The position numbers were made by a program, and so were the translations under genes. Source: Bacteroidetes bacterium SB0662_bin_6 (GTDB lineage: Bacteria > Bacteroidota > Rhodothermia > Rhodothermales > VXPQ01). Taken from it: a stretch of DNA of 64,000 nt. This document shows positions 51,945 through 62,008 of this stretch, piece by piece (positions within the stretch are counted from its first letter, which is position 1; the number at the start of each line of letters is the position of its first letter). Under the pieces are notes generated by a model, which did no database searches, was not told the DNA's origin, and saw only the letters and a list, made by a program, of their open reading frames with translations. The stretch is from contig VXPQ01000009.1 in assembly GCA_009839485.1 (NCBI GenBank), positions 53,204-117,203 on the forward strand, in the 5' to 3' direction.

Positions 51945-53657
51945 ATGGCTTCCGCATACGCCATAGGACTGGACTTCGGCACCAATTCGGTGCGTGCGCT
52001 CGTCGTGGATGCCGCCACGGGGCGCGAGGCGGGTACGGGTGTTTTCGAATACCCTTCCGGCGAAGACGGTGTATTGCTGGATCGGGATCGGCCCGATCTC
52101 TCCCGGCAGCACCCCGGAGATTACGTATTGGGCGTGGAGCGGAGTGTTGCCGCCGCCATGGAGGAAGCTGCGCAGGAAGACCATGGATTCGACGCCCGCC
52201 GCGTGATAGGCATCGGCGTCGATACCACCGGCTCTACTCCGATCCCTGTGGACAAGGAGGGGGTTCCGCTGGGCCTCTCCCACCGGTTTCGGGACGACCC
52301 GGACGCGCAGGCCTGGCTCTGGAAAGATCATACGGGGCACGCCGAAGCCCGGGAGATTACGGATCGCGCCCGTGCGTTGCGTCCCGAGTACCTTGCAAAA
52401 TGCGGCGGGACCTACAGTTCGGAGTGGTTCTGGTCGAAGATATGGCATTGTTTGCGAGTGGCCCCCGAAGTGTTCGAGGCGGCGTATACCTGGGTGGAGC
52501 ACGCGGACTGGGTTCCGGCCATGCTTTCCGGTACGGAGCGGCCCGACCGGCTGAAGCGGTCGATCTGCGCGGCGGGGCACAAGGCCATGTTTCATACGGA
52601 TTGGGGCGGGTATCCCGATGAGGAATTTCTGGGATCGCTGGACGAAGCGCTCGTGCGGGTTCGCAGCACGCTGCCCGACCGGACGTTCAACGTGTCGCAG
52701 GCGGCAGGCCCGTTGACGGACGAATGGGCCGGACGGCTGGGCCTGCCCGCCGGCATTCCGGTGGCGGTCGGCGCATTCGATGCGCATCTGGGCGCGGTGG
52801 GATCGGGAATTGCTCCCGGCACACTCGTCAAGATCATCGGTACCTCCACATGCGATCTGATGGTAGCCCCGCTGGAGGAAAATCCCGGGGACATTCCCGG
52901 ATTGTGTGGCATTGTGCCGGAATCCGTGCTCCCCGGACACTACGGGATGGAGGCCGGACAGTCTGCCGTAGGAGACATTTTCAACTGGTTTGTGCGCCGG
53001 GTGCGACCGGATGGGCAGGGGCACGAGGCCCTCACGGAGGAAGCCGGGCGGCTGCGCCCCGGCGAAAGCGGGCTTCTTGCGCTGGACTGGCTCAATGGGA
53101 ACCGGACGATTCTTGTAGATCAGCGGCTGACCGGGCTGATCGTGGGGTTGACCCTTCACAGCACGCCGGCGGAAATATACCGGGCCCTGATCGAAGCGAC
53201 GGCCTTTGGCGCCCGCAGAATCATGGAGCGCTTCGAGGAGTACGGGGCGCCTGTGGAGCGCATTGTCAACTGCGGCGGCATATCGGACAAAAACGAATTG
53301 GTCATGCAAATCTATGCAGATGTGATGGGGCGTCCGATCATGATTTCGCGGAGCGCCCGGACCTGTGCGCTGGGCGCAGCCGTGAGTGCGTCCGTAGTGG
53401 CGGGGAAGGCTGCGGGGGGACACGATGGGTTCCCGGAAGCCCTGCGCGCCATGACGGGTGTGCGTGCACGGGTGTTCGAGCCCGATCCGGAACGATGCAG
53501 GACCTATGATCGGCTGTACGCGCTTTACCGTCGGATGCATGATGCCTTTGGCATGCAGGCCGTACAGGGAGATGGTGCGCCGGATATAGTGCAAGGGCCT
53601 CACCTGTTCGATGTGATGAAAGTGCTGCTTACGCTACGCGACGAGGTGCGGGGATGA
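51945..53657 (+). CDS. araB: Ribulokinase (FGGY family)
   Basis: ATP-dependent phosphorylation of L-ribulose (AraB also accepts D-ribulose and ribitol). 570 residues, matching AraB rather than XylB. N-terminal GLDFGTNSVRALVVDAATGR, the AraB-typical GIGVDTTGSTPIPVD, LWKDHTGHAEAREI, KCGGTYSSEWFWSKIWH, VGAFDAHLGAVGSGI and IIGTSTCDLMVAP all fit. The stop overlaps araD by 4 bp (ATGA). No AraA isomerase gene is in the window, so the ketose supply must come from elsewhere or from the epimerases upstream. Confidence 0.95.
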   Translation: MASAYAIGLDFGTNSVRALVVDAATGREAGTGVFEYPSGEDGVLLDRDRPDLSRQHPGDYVLGVERSVAAAMEEAAQEDHGFDARRVIGIGVDTTGSTPIPVDKEGVPLGLSHRFRDDPDAQAWLWKDHTGHAEAREITDRARALRPEYLAKCGGTYSSEWFWSKIWHCLRVAPEVFEAAYTWVEHADWVPAMLSGTERPDRLKRSICAAGHKAMFHTDWGGYPDEEFLGSLDEALVRVRSTLPDRTFNVSQAAGPLTDEWAGRLGLPAGIPVAVGAFDAHLGAVGSGIAPGTLVKIIGTSTCDLMVAPLEENPGDIPGLCGIVPESVLPGHYGMEAGQSAVGDIFNWFVRRVRPDGQGHEALTEEAGRLRPGESGLLALDWLNGNRTILVDQRLTGLIVGLTLHSTPAEIYRALIEATAFGARRIMERFEEYGAPVERIVNCGGISDKNELVMQIYADVMGRPIMISRSARTCALGAAVSASVVAGKAAGGHDGFPEALRAMTGVRARVFEPDPERCRTYDRLYALYRRMHDAFGMQAVQGDGAPDIVQGPHLFDVMKVLLTLRDEVRG

Positions 53658-54364
53658 GTACAGCGTATGCCGAGTTGAAGGAACAGGCGTGGCGGGCCAA
53701 CCTCGATATCGAGAGGTTGGTGGAAAGAACCTGGGGTAATGCCAGCGCTGCGGATGCCCAGGCGGGCGTTATGGCGATCAAGCCCAGCGGGGTTCCGTAC
53801 GACCGGCTTGCCGTGGATGACATGGTGGTGCTGTCGCTGGAGACGGGGGAGGTGGTGGAAGGTCGGTTTCATCCCTCCTCGGACGCCCCGACCCATCTGG
53901 CGTTGTACCGGGCCTGGCCGGACGTGGGGGCTATCGTACATACGCATTCCCCATACGCAGTGAGTTGGGCGCAGGCTGAGTTGCCTATTGATTGCCTCGG
54001 CACGACCCATGCCGATCATTTCCGGGGAAGCATCCCCGTGACGCGGCGGATGCGCGAAGACGAGATCGCGGAAGAGTACGAGCGAAACACGGGGCTTGTC
54101 ATCGTCGAGTGTTTTGAGCAGGGGGGAATAGATCCTGTGGAGATGCCCGCCGTGCTGGTGGCTTGCCATGGACCGTTTGCCTGGGGCGGGAATGCCGCCG
54201 AGGCGGTAGAGAACGCTATCGTGCTCGAAACCGTGGCATGTATGGCGTGGCGTACCCGGCTCCTGCGGCCAGAGGCCGGCCCGATCGATGATGCGCTCCG
54301 GGACAAGCATTTTCTGCGCAAGCACGGCCCCGAGGCCTACTATGGGCAGGCCCGGAAAGAATGA
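53654..54364 (+). CDS. araD: L-ribulose-5-phosphate 4-epimerase
   Basis: Zinc class II aldolase-fold enzyme converting L-ribulose 5-phosphate to D-xylulose 5-phosphate. GNASAADAQAGVMAIKPSGV, FHPSSDAPTHLALYRAWP, IVHTHSPYAVSWAQA (zinc His-x-His), TTHADHFRGSIPVTR and LVACHGPFAWG (third His) all match AraD. 236 residues, normal. Translationally coupled to araB. Confidence 0.96.
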   Translation: MSTAYAELKEQAWRANLDIERLVERTWGNASAADAQAGVMAIKPSGVPYDRLAVDDMVVLSLETGEVVEGRFHPSSDAPTHLALYRAWPDVGAIVHTHSPYAVSWAQAELPIDCLGTTHADHFRGSIPVTRRMREDEIAEEYERNTGLVIVECFEQGGIDPVEMPAVLVACHGPFAWGGNAAEAVENAIVLETVACMAWRTRLLRPEAGPIDDALRDKHFLRKHGPEAYYGQARKE

Positions 54365-54452
54365 ACCGCGCCCTTGTATCGGCGTACCATGGTGAGCGGC
54401 GAAAGAGTTTGCCGGCGTGGTCGTATTTGATTCAAATCAAAGGGTAAATCTT

Positions 54453-54893
54453 ATGGATTGGTGGGGCTGGCTGGTCATTGGATTTGGCCTGATGATCGTA
54501 GAATTGATGGGCCTTGAGGCGGCGTTCTATCTGGTTATCATTGGCTTTGCGGCCATATTGACGGGCCTGGTCGGGTTGGTTGGATTGACCTTGCCCATAT
54601 GGGGGCAATGGGTGCTTTTTGCCGGGCTGGCCATTTTTTCCATGCTGTTTTTCCGGCAAAGCCTGTACATCCGCTTGCGCGGCCAGACGCCTAAATCCGG
54701 CAATCCCCTTGTCGGCGAGACCGTGAGTCTCTCCGAGAACGTGGCCCCGGGTGCGCGCTGCCGGGTGGAATTGCGCGGATCGACATGGACCGCCAGAAAC
54801 GTCGGTTCCGAATCTCTTTCGGCCGGCGGACAGGCCGAGGTAATCGCTGTCGACAACACCTTGCTGGAAATCGAAGCTTCAGCCGGCGCATAA
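54453..54893 (+). CDS. NfeD-like membrane protein
   Basis: 146 residues from the ATG at 54453. Two to three transmembrane helices (about 3-70) with the NfeD short-form signature, then a C-terminal OB-fold domain (GNPLVGETVSLSENVAPGAR, RVELRGSTWTARN, AEVIAVDNTLLEIEA). Partner of the SPFH protein encoded 31 bp downstream, the usual NfeD-SPFH pair that organises membrane microdomains. Confidence 0.93.
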   Translation: MDWWGWLVIGFGLMIVELMGLEAAFYLVIIGFAAILTGLVGLVGLTLPIWGQWVLFAGLAIFSMLFFRQSLYIRLRGQTPKSGNPLVGETVSLSENVAPGARCRVELRGSTWTARNVGSESLSAGGQAEVIAVDNTLLEIEASAGA

Positions 54894-54924
54894 GGCTGCT
54901 GTATCCATTCAACGGGTAAAGAAT

Positions 54925-55863
54925 ATGTTTGACATTGGCTTGATCGTTGGCGGCGTCATCGCTCTGGCGGCCATCGTGGTTATCATCAAAACGGCGGTGA
55001 TCGTACCGCAGCAAAGCGCCTATGTCGTCGAGAATCTGGGGCGGTATTCCCGCACGCTGGATCCCGGCTTCAATATTCTTATCCCCTTCGTCGAACGGGT
55101 AGCGTACAAGCACAGCCTGAAGGAGCATGCGATGGACATCTCCGAACAGGTGTGCATTACCAGCGACAATGTGCAGGTGGGTATAGACGGTGTGTTGTAC
55201 ATGCAGGTCATGAACGCCGAACGCGCCTCCTACGGAATCGGGAATTACGTATTCGCTATTTCCCAACTGGCCCAGACCACATTGCGCAGCGAGATCGGAA
55301 AAATCGAACTCGACAAGACCTTCGAGGAACGCGCCGCCATCAATATGAATGTCGTCAGGGAACTCGATCTTGCTTCCGAGCCCTGGGGGGTGAAGGTGCT
55401 TCGCTACGAAATCAAGAACATCAACCCGCCCGAAGATGTGCTTTCCGCCATGGAGAAGCAGATGCGCGCCGAGCGCGAAAAGAGGGCGGTCGTGCTGCAA
55501 TCGGAGGGGGATCGGGATGCCCAGATCAATCAGGCCGAAGGGGAAAAGAAGCGGGTCATTCTTGAATCCGAAGCGGCCATGCAGCAGCAAATCAATGAAG
55601 CACGAGGCGAGGCGGAGGCTATTCTGAGGGTGGCCGAGGCTACCGCCGAGGGCCTGAGGAAGGTGGCCGAGGCCTTGCTCGCCGAGGGAGGCGACAAGGC
55701 GCTGCAACTTCGTATCGCCGAAAATTATCTGGAGCGTTTCGGTGCGCTGGCTAAGGCCGGAAATACATTGATTCTTCCCGCCAACATGGCGGATATGGCA
55801 TCCATGATCAGCGCCGCCACAAAGATTTTTCACGAAACGGACGGCAAGGCGAAGGAGAATTGA
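54925..55863 (+). CDS. SPFH/stomatin-like band 7 protein (QmcA-type)
   Basis: 312 residues. One N-terminal membrane helix (about 4-27), the SPFH domain (VPQQSAYVVENLGRYSRTLD, GIGNYVFAISQLAQTTLRSE, VLRYEIKNINPPEDV) and a long Ala/Glu-rich coiled coil (about 195-270). Matches QmcA/stomatin (slipin) more than HflK/C. Follows its NfeD partner. Confidence 0.94.
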   Translation: MFDIGLIVGGVIALAAIVVIIKTAVIVPQQSAYVVENLGRYSRTLDPGFNILIPFVERVAYKHSLKEHAMDISEQVCITSDNVQVGIDGVLYMQVMNAERASYGIGNYVFAISQLAQTTLRSEIGKIELDKTFEERAAINMNVVRELDLASEPWGVKVLRYEIKNINPPEDVLSAMEKQMRAEREKRAVVLQSEGDRDAQINQAEGEKKRVILESEAAMQQQINEARGEAEAILRVAEATAEGLRKVAEALLAEGGDKALQLRIAENYLERFGALAKAGNTLILPANMADMASMISAATKIFHETDGKAKEN

Positions 55864-55867
55864 AGAG

Positions 55868-57190
55868 ATGGCCATGCGCCCTTCTTTTTCCGGCCGGGTC
55901 GAAGATTCCCTCCGGATTTTTGATGCAGGCGTTTCCTCCGTGCAGGCGGACGCTTTGCTGGACGGGACGGATTGGCGTGCCGGGCTTGCCCGCTCTCTTG
56001 AAGAGTACGAAAAGATCGTGGTGGCGGGTATGGGGAAGGCCTCCATGGCGATGGTCGCTGCCCTGAGTGAACGCCTTGGTGATCGGATGTACACGGGGTG
56101 GGCAGCCGTTCCGTACGGCTATGCGAAGCGGATATGGCCCGGTGCATCCGGGAAGACGCCGGTCATCCCGGGGAATTTCCACGTGGTCGAGGCGGGGCAC
56201 CCGTTGCCGGACAAGAACAGTGTGCTGGCTGCGCAATCCATGCTGGATGCGGTTTCCGGGCTGGGCCCCGACGATCTGCTGATCGTCCCCGCTTCAGGAG
56301 GCGGCTCTGCACTGTGTGTTGCTTTTCCGGCGGGTATTTCGCTGGAGGACGCCCGCGAGGCATTTTACAGGCTGCTTGTCGCCGGGGCGGACATTCATGC
56401 CATAAACAAGGTGCGCCGGCGCATCTCGCAAATCGGAGGGGGCGGCCTGGCCGAGGCGGCGGCTCCCGCCGAGGTGCTGACGCTATGCCTTTCCGATGTG
56501 CCGGGAGACGATACGGAGCATATGTACGTGATCGGGGGCGGTCCAACCCTCCCCGATCCGTATACGGCCCGGGAAGCGCTGGATGTCTTGAAACGGTACG
56601 GCGACAAGGTTCCGGCCAGTGTCTGGCAATATGTCGAGGAAAGCGCCGGGCAGCCCGAACGCCCCTCGTCGGAATCCGGTCAGGTACATGCCGTGCTGCT
56701 GGGCAGCGTACGTACGGCCCTGGAGGCCGCTGCCGCCGAAGCAAAGCGCCTGGGATACCGTGTTGAGGTTGTTTCGTGTGAGATGTCCGGAGAGGCGCGG
56801 GAAGTCGGAGAGGCCATGGTCCGTCGCGCCCTGGTGCAGGAACCCGGATGGTGTCTTTTATGGGGAGGCGAAACCTTCGTGACGGTTGAGGGGGATGGCC
56901 TTGGGGGGCGCAACCAGGAACTTGCGCTTGCCGCCGCCATCCGTATGGCGGGGGCTGAGAAAGACGTAAGCCTTATGAGCGCAGGCACCGACGGCATAGA
57001 CGGCCCTACGGACGCCGCCGGTGCGATAGCCACTCCGGATACCGCGGTCGAGGCGCGCCGGCGGGGGCTGGAGCTGGAGGCGTTTCTGAAACGGAACGAT
57101 GCCTACGGATTCTGGCGTCGGATGCCGGGATTTCTCCAGACAGGCCCGACCCACACGAACGTGATGGACATACAGATTGTCCTCACGTGA
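55868..57190 (+). CDS. Glycerate 2-kinase (MOFRL type)
   Basis: 440 residues. DUF4147 N-domain (VVAGMGKASMAMVAALSERL; HPLPDKNSVLAAQSML; PASGGGSALCVAFPAGI; IHAINKVRRRISQIGGGGLA) and C-terminal MOFRL domain (LWGGETFVTVEGDGLGGRNQ; GTDGIDGPTDAAGAIATP). Makes 2-phosphoglycerate from glycerate, so it would link sugar-acid breakdown to glycolysis. Starts 4 bp after the SPFH stop and is probably the last gene of the operon. Confidence 0.94.
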   Translation: MAMRPSFSGRVEDSLRIFDAGVSSVQADALLDGTDWRAGLARSLEEYEKIVVAGMGKASMAMVAALSERLGDRMYTGWAAVPYGYAKRIWPGASGKTPVIPGNFHVVEAGHPLPDKNSVLAAQSMLDAVSGLGPDDLLIVPASGGGSALCVAFPAGISLEDAREAFYRLLVAGADIHAINKVRRRISQIGGGGLAEAAAPAEVLTLCLSDVPGDDTEHMYVIGGGPTLPDPYTAREALDVLKRYGDKVPASVWQYVEESAGQPERPSSESGQVHAVLLGSVRTALEAAAAEAKRLGYRVEVVSCEMSGEAREVGEAMVRRALVQEPGWCLLWGGETFVTVEGDGLGGRNQELALAAAIRMAGAEKDVSLMSAGTDGIDGPTDAAGAIATPDTAVEARRRGLELEAFLKRNDAYGFWRRMPGFLQTGPTHTNVMDIQIVLT

Positions 57191-57265
57191 TACGAAGAGG
57201 AGAAAAGGGGGAGAAAGCGCCCTGCGGCGCGAGCCGTGCGGGAGTGCACGGAAACATGGGCTAAG

Positions 57266-57340
57266 CGGTCCGGACGGGACTCGAACCCGCGACCTCCTGC
57301 GTGACAGGCAGGCGTTCTAACCAAACTGAACTACCGGACC
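57266..57340 (-). tRNA. tRNA-Asp (GTC)
   Basis: On the minus strand: acceptor GGTCCGG pairs with CCGGACC, D-arm GTTCAGTTTGGTTAGAAC, anticodon arm CCTGC-CTGTCAC-GCAGG with anticodon GTC, T-arm GCGGG-TTCGAGT-CCCGT. Discriminator base G, usual for tRNA-Asp. CCA is not encoded. Confidence 0.96.
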
Positions 57341-57705
57341 AATACAGTACGGTCGCGTACCCTGAGAATATGCAACGGTTCCGTCTTTACGGGAATTGCA
57401 TAGAGACATGGACCGTAACGTCTGTTTCGACGAGAGATGCTGTTTGGGTCCGGCTGTCCACTGTTTTGGTTTCGATCTGTACCACTTGACGCCGGGAGGT
57501 ATAGGGTCGAACCGGCGCCGTCCCCCGGATGAAGAACGGCGCCTGGTCCGACGCCACGCGCACATCTTGCCAGATGTGCCCTATAGACACGCACGGTAGC
57601 GTTATATAACCTCATTACGAAAAAAAATTATGCTATCCAGTGATTTCATCGCGTAGCCTTCCCCGAAACCGTTGTTCTGAAAGGGACGTACAAGGCGCCC
57701 TTTCC
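57341..57705. other. Intergenic region between the divergent tRNA genes
   Basis: About 365 bp between tRNA-Asp (minus) and tRNA-Phe (plus). It should hold both tRNA promoters. An AT-rich stretch lies at about 57601-57635. The open frames are short, mutually exclusive and lack any family pattern, so I call no gene. Confidence 0.5.
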
Positions 57706-57778
<73 letters not shown>

Positions 57779-58039
57779 CTGCTTATCTAAAGGCTTACGA
57801 TTTTCCGGTGTTGTTGCGTCCTGGCGGAGTAGTTCATGCGCCGCTGCAGGCATGTCGGCGCCAGCGCACTGAAGAATCGATGTTCTCCGCGTCCAGGCGG
57901 GTCATTCGTAATACTCGCATAATATCTGCATAACATTTACGCGCTATTATACCGGCAGCGTCCAGCCCGGACTTGATGGAAGCCTTTTCACACGTTGCCG
58001 ATCAGGGTCAATGTCTATACCCTGAAGGAAAGTAAAGCC

Positions 58040-59215
58040 ATGAACGCTACACTGAATCGTACACTTCTTGCAATAGCGTTAATCATATCTCTTTTTGCAG
58101 GCGACGCCACAGGGCAAACCGTAAAAGTCGGCGGGCTGGGCTATGTGGATTATTTTTACCGGTTCGGCGATGACGATGAGACCGCTTTATGGCAAAAGCC
58201 CAAGGATAATCTGTGGGATAGCGACCGCGATGCAACCATCAATGACGCATTCCACGGGTTCACGTACCGGAGACTGTACCTGACGACCGACGCGGCGATT
58301 TCCGAGCGTTTCAGGGCCCGCTTTCGTCTGGAGGCCAGCGATAGCAAAGTCGGGAGCGGTGGACCGGTCCCCTTTGTGAAAGATATGTGGATCGATTGGA
58401 AGTACACTGACGATCATTCCGCCAGGTTAGGCGTCATGCCGCCTCCCGTGTTCCAGCTCTCGGAGGGTGTTTGGGGATATCGCAGTCTGGAAAAGACCAT
58501 TCTCGATCTGCAGGGGGTCAACTCGTCCCGCGATTTCGGGATTCGGTTCGACGGCCCTGTTCCGGTGCGCGGCGATCTCGTTCGCTACGCGGTGATGCTG
58601 GCCAACGGCAACGGGAATCGTGCAGACGACGACAAATACAAGAAGGGATATGCTCAAATTTCCATCCACCCGTCCGACAAACTGGTCTTCTCGGTGGGGG
58701 CGGATTACGAGAAGTACCTGGACGATTTTATCATAGAGGGGGATATCGATATATCTCGCCCGTACCGTAAAATGCGGACTTCCGTGTTCGGAGGATACGA
58801 GGGAGACATTGTCCGATTCGGTTTGGAAGCCTTCCTCTACGAGTTGAAGTTGGAGGAGGAGCAGGCGTATACCGTAAGAAGCGAAAATGCGGCTGGATTT
58901 ATAGAAACGGCTTCTTATGAGCCGCTCAACCGGCTATCCGGTATCAGTGTGTTCGGATCGATCAGGCTTAATCCGCTGGTGGAATTTGTGGGTCGGCTCG
59001 ATCTGACCAGGAACGATGGCGAATTCGGACGAATCGATCCCCTGCTTAACGAAACGTTCGTGTTGGCGGGAATGGCTTTTGCACCCCATGAAAACGTGCG
59101 TATCATTCCTAACCTGTGGTGGTTCGGCTCGGATTATCAGGAGGGAGATGAAAGAGAATTTAGCCGCAAAGGAAAGAACAGAATGGGACGCGTCACGATC
59201 GAGGTTTCGTTTTAG
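58040..59215 (+). CDS. Outer-membrane porin (phosphate-selective porin O/P-like)
   Basis: 391 residues from the ATG at 58040 (MNATLNRTLLAIA), with GAAGGAAAG a few bases upstream. Signal peptide ends about residue 26 (GDATGQ). The rest alternates in beta-barrel fashion (GLGYVDYFYRF, FTYRRLYLTTDAAISERFRA, DMWIDWKYTDDHSARLGVMP) and ends with a C-terminal aromatic (VTIEVSF), the outer-membrane insertion signal. The ‘RLGVMPPPVF’ stretch is typical of OprO/P-type porins. The final stop lies 7 bp before a half copy of the hairpin repeat. Confidence 0.84.
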   Translation: MNATLNRTLLAIALIISLFAGDATGQTVKVGGLGYVDYFYRFGDDDETALWQKPKDNLWDSDRDATINDAFHGFTYRRLYLTTDAAISERFRARFRLEASDSKVGSGGPVPFVKDMWIDWKYTDDHSARLGVMPPPVFQLSEGVWGYRSLEKTILDLQGVNSSRDFGIRFDGPVPVRGDLVRYAVMLANGNGNRADDDKYKKGYAQISIHPSDKLVFSVGADYEKYLDDFIIEGDIDISRPYRKMRTSVFGGYEGDIVRFGLEAFLYELKLEEEQAYTVRSENAAGFIETASYEPLNRLSGISVFGSIRLNPLVEFVGRLDLTRNDGEFGRIDPLLNETFVLAGMAFAPHENVRIIPNLWWFGSDYQEGDEREFSRKGKNRMGRVTIEVSF

Positions 59216-59221
59216 GGGCTC

Positions 59222-59292
59222 GTCAACCGCACGTTTATGTTTTGAGAGAAGGCGTGTCCCAAGGTCCTCGCCCATGCGGATTTAATCAGAGG
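59222..59292 (-). repeat. Hairpin repeat, truncated left half (L3)
   Basis: On the minus strand: CCTCTGATTAAATCCGCATG, then GGCGAGGACCTTGGGACACG, then CCTTCTCTCAAAACATAAAC and GTGCGGTTGAC, where it stops. It lacks the right arm and has one change in the arm (GACACGC for GACGCGC). It fills nearly the whole gap between the converging porin and nadK genes. Confidence 0.85.
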
Positions 59293-59296
59293 CTCC

Positions 59297-60184
59297 TTAA
59301 TCTCTTCCCCGGGCGCCCCACATCAGTTTGGAACGGAGCGTCTGGAAGTAGTGCTGTTCGGGAAGCTTGACAAGGCGTACCCGGTGGTTTGCTCTGCTGA
59401 ACCGGAATGCCGCGGAGCGTTCGTCGTGGTCGAAGGATTGGCTGTTGCCGTCGAAGCCCAATACATACGGCGTGTCGTTGCTCAATACCTCGGCTTCGAT
59501 GATCGAATCGGCGGACAGTACGATGGGGCGCACCGTGAGGCTGTGCGGCGCAAGCGGGGAGAGAATGAACACCTCGCTTCCCGGGACGACAATCGGGCCG
59601 CCGGCCGACATCGAGTATGCGGTCGATCCGGTCGGGGTGGCGACGATCAGGCCATCGGTCCAGTAGTCATTCAGGTGTACGCCGTCCACGGTCACGCGGA
59701 TGGATATGAGTCCCGCCGACCCGCTGCGCTCCAGCGCGAATTCGTTGAGCGCCCAGTATTTACGGTCACCGTTCGGGCTTGTCACCCGGGCCGTCAGCGG
59801 GAGGCGCTCCTCGATCCGGTAAATGCCTTGTTCCAGGGATCTGATCGTGTCCCGGACCTGTGTTACTTCGATATCGGCCAGAAAGCCCAGCCGTCCGATA
59901 TTTATGCCGAGAATGGGCGTTCCGTAAGTCCCTGCTTCCTGAGCACTGGTCAGCAGGGTGCCGTCGCCGCCGAACGACAGGATGATATCCGATTCCTGCG
60001 CCAGATCCCTGGTGGCGCTGGATCCGCATAGCGCGGCATCCAGCAGTTCCCGTTCTCTCAGGCCGTTGGCCAGGTCGCTATTCAACTTGAAGGAGAGCCC
60101 CTCGCGCTCCAGCCAGGTAACCAGTTCTGCGACCGGCTCCCAGAGGCGGTTTTTTTGTGTATTGCCTGTAATGCCGTACGTCAT
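59297..60184 (-). CDS. nadK: NAD kinase
   Basis: ATP-dependent phosphorylation of NAD to NADP. 295 residues from the ATG at 60184 (MTYGITGNTQKN). The GGDGTLLTSAQ active-site motif, GINIGRLGFLADIE, DGLIVATPTGSTAYSMSAGG and APHSLTVRPIVL are diagnostic. The open frame extends 53 residues upstream but through an R-family repeat with no similarity. The TAA stop abuts the L3 repeat. Confidence 0.96.
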   Translation of the reverse strand: MTYGITGNTQKNRLWEPVAELVTWLEREGLSFKLNSDLANGLRERELLDAALCGSSATRDLAQESDIILSFGGDGTLLTSAQEAGTYGTPILGINIGRLGFLADIEVTQVRDTIRSLEQGIYRIEERLPLTARVTSPNGDRKYWALNEFALERSGSAGLISIRVTVDGVHLNDYWTDGLIVATPTGSTAYSMSAGGPIVVPGSEVFILSPLAPHSLTVRPIVLSADSIIEAEVLSNDTPYVLGFDGNSQSFDHDERSAAFRFSRANHRVRLVKLPEQHYFQTLRSKLMWGARGRD

Positions 60185-60250
60185 CGGGATACTCTGATTA
60201 GTGTCAACAGGCCCTAAGTCCGCAAAGCTCAGAGGCTGAGAGGGGTGCGT
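60184..60250 (-). repeat. R-family repeat copy split by a solo IS-like end
   Basis: On the minus strand: CGCACCCCTCTCAGCCTCTG, then AGCTTTGCGGACTTA, then GGGCCTGTTGACACTA, then ATCAGAGTATCCCGATG. Compared with 31456-31505 and 39361-39395, the 16-base piece is an insertion at TTA. It occupies the leader of nadK, running up to its ATG, so it may carry or disturb the nadK promoter or ribosome site. Confidence 0.75.
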
Positions 60251-60440
60251 TGGCAAGGAATGATGAAGCAGTGTATGTGGCGGCCCCGCATAATGCGGAA
60301 TGACGCGGTCAGCGGGGCCCCCACCGGGCATGGGATTACCCAAAAGTACGGAATATGCGGTTTGAAGGTTATGCCTGCCCGTTTTTCGTGTCTATAGGCG
60401 GGTTCGTCGTATTTCGCCTGTTAAATCATGACACGCTTCC

Positions 60441-61979
<1,539 letters not shown>

Positions 61980-62008
61980 AAAAGAGTTGTTGGGAACCCC
62001 CCTTTCAC

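Noticed and set aside
51096..53603. 835-residue minus-strand frame opposite the alpha/beta hydrolase and araB
   Set aside because: Spans two well-supported plus-strand genes and is low-complexity Arg/His/Pro; a codon-bias shadow.
54453..55863. NfeD and SPFH genes as part of the sugar pathway
   Set aside because: They are a standard membrane-microdomain pair found in many contexts; collinearity alone does not link them to sugar breakdown.
57396..57599. Small frames between the two tRNA genes
   Set aside because: Short, present on both strands with overlapping spans, no ribosome site or recognisable domain.
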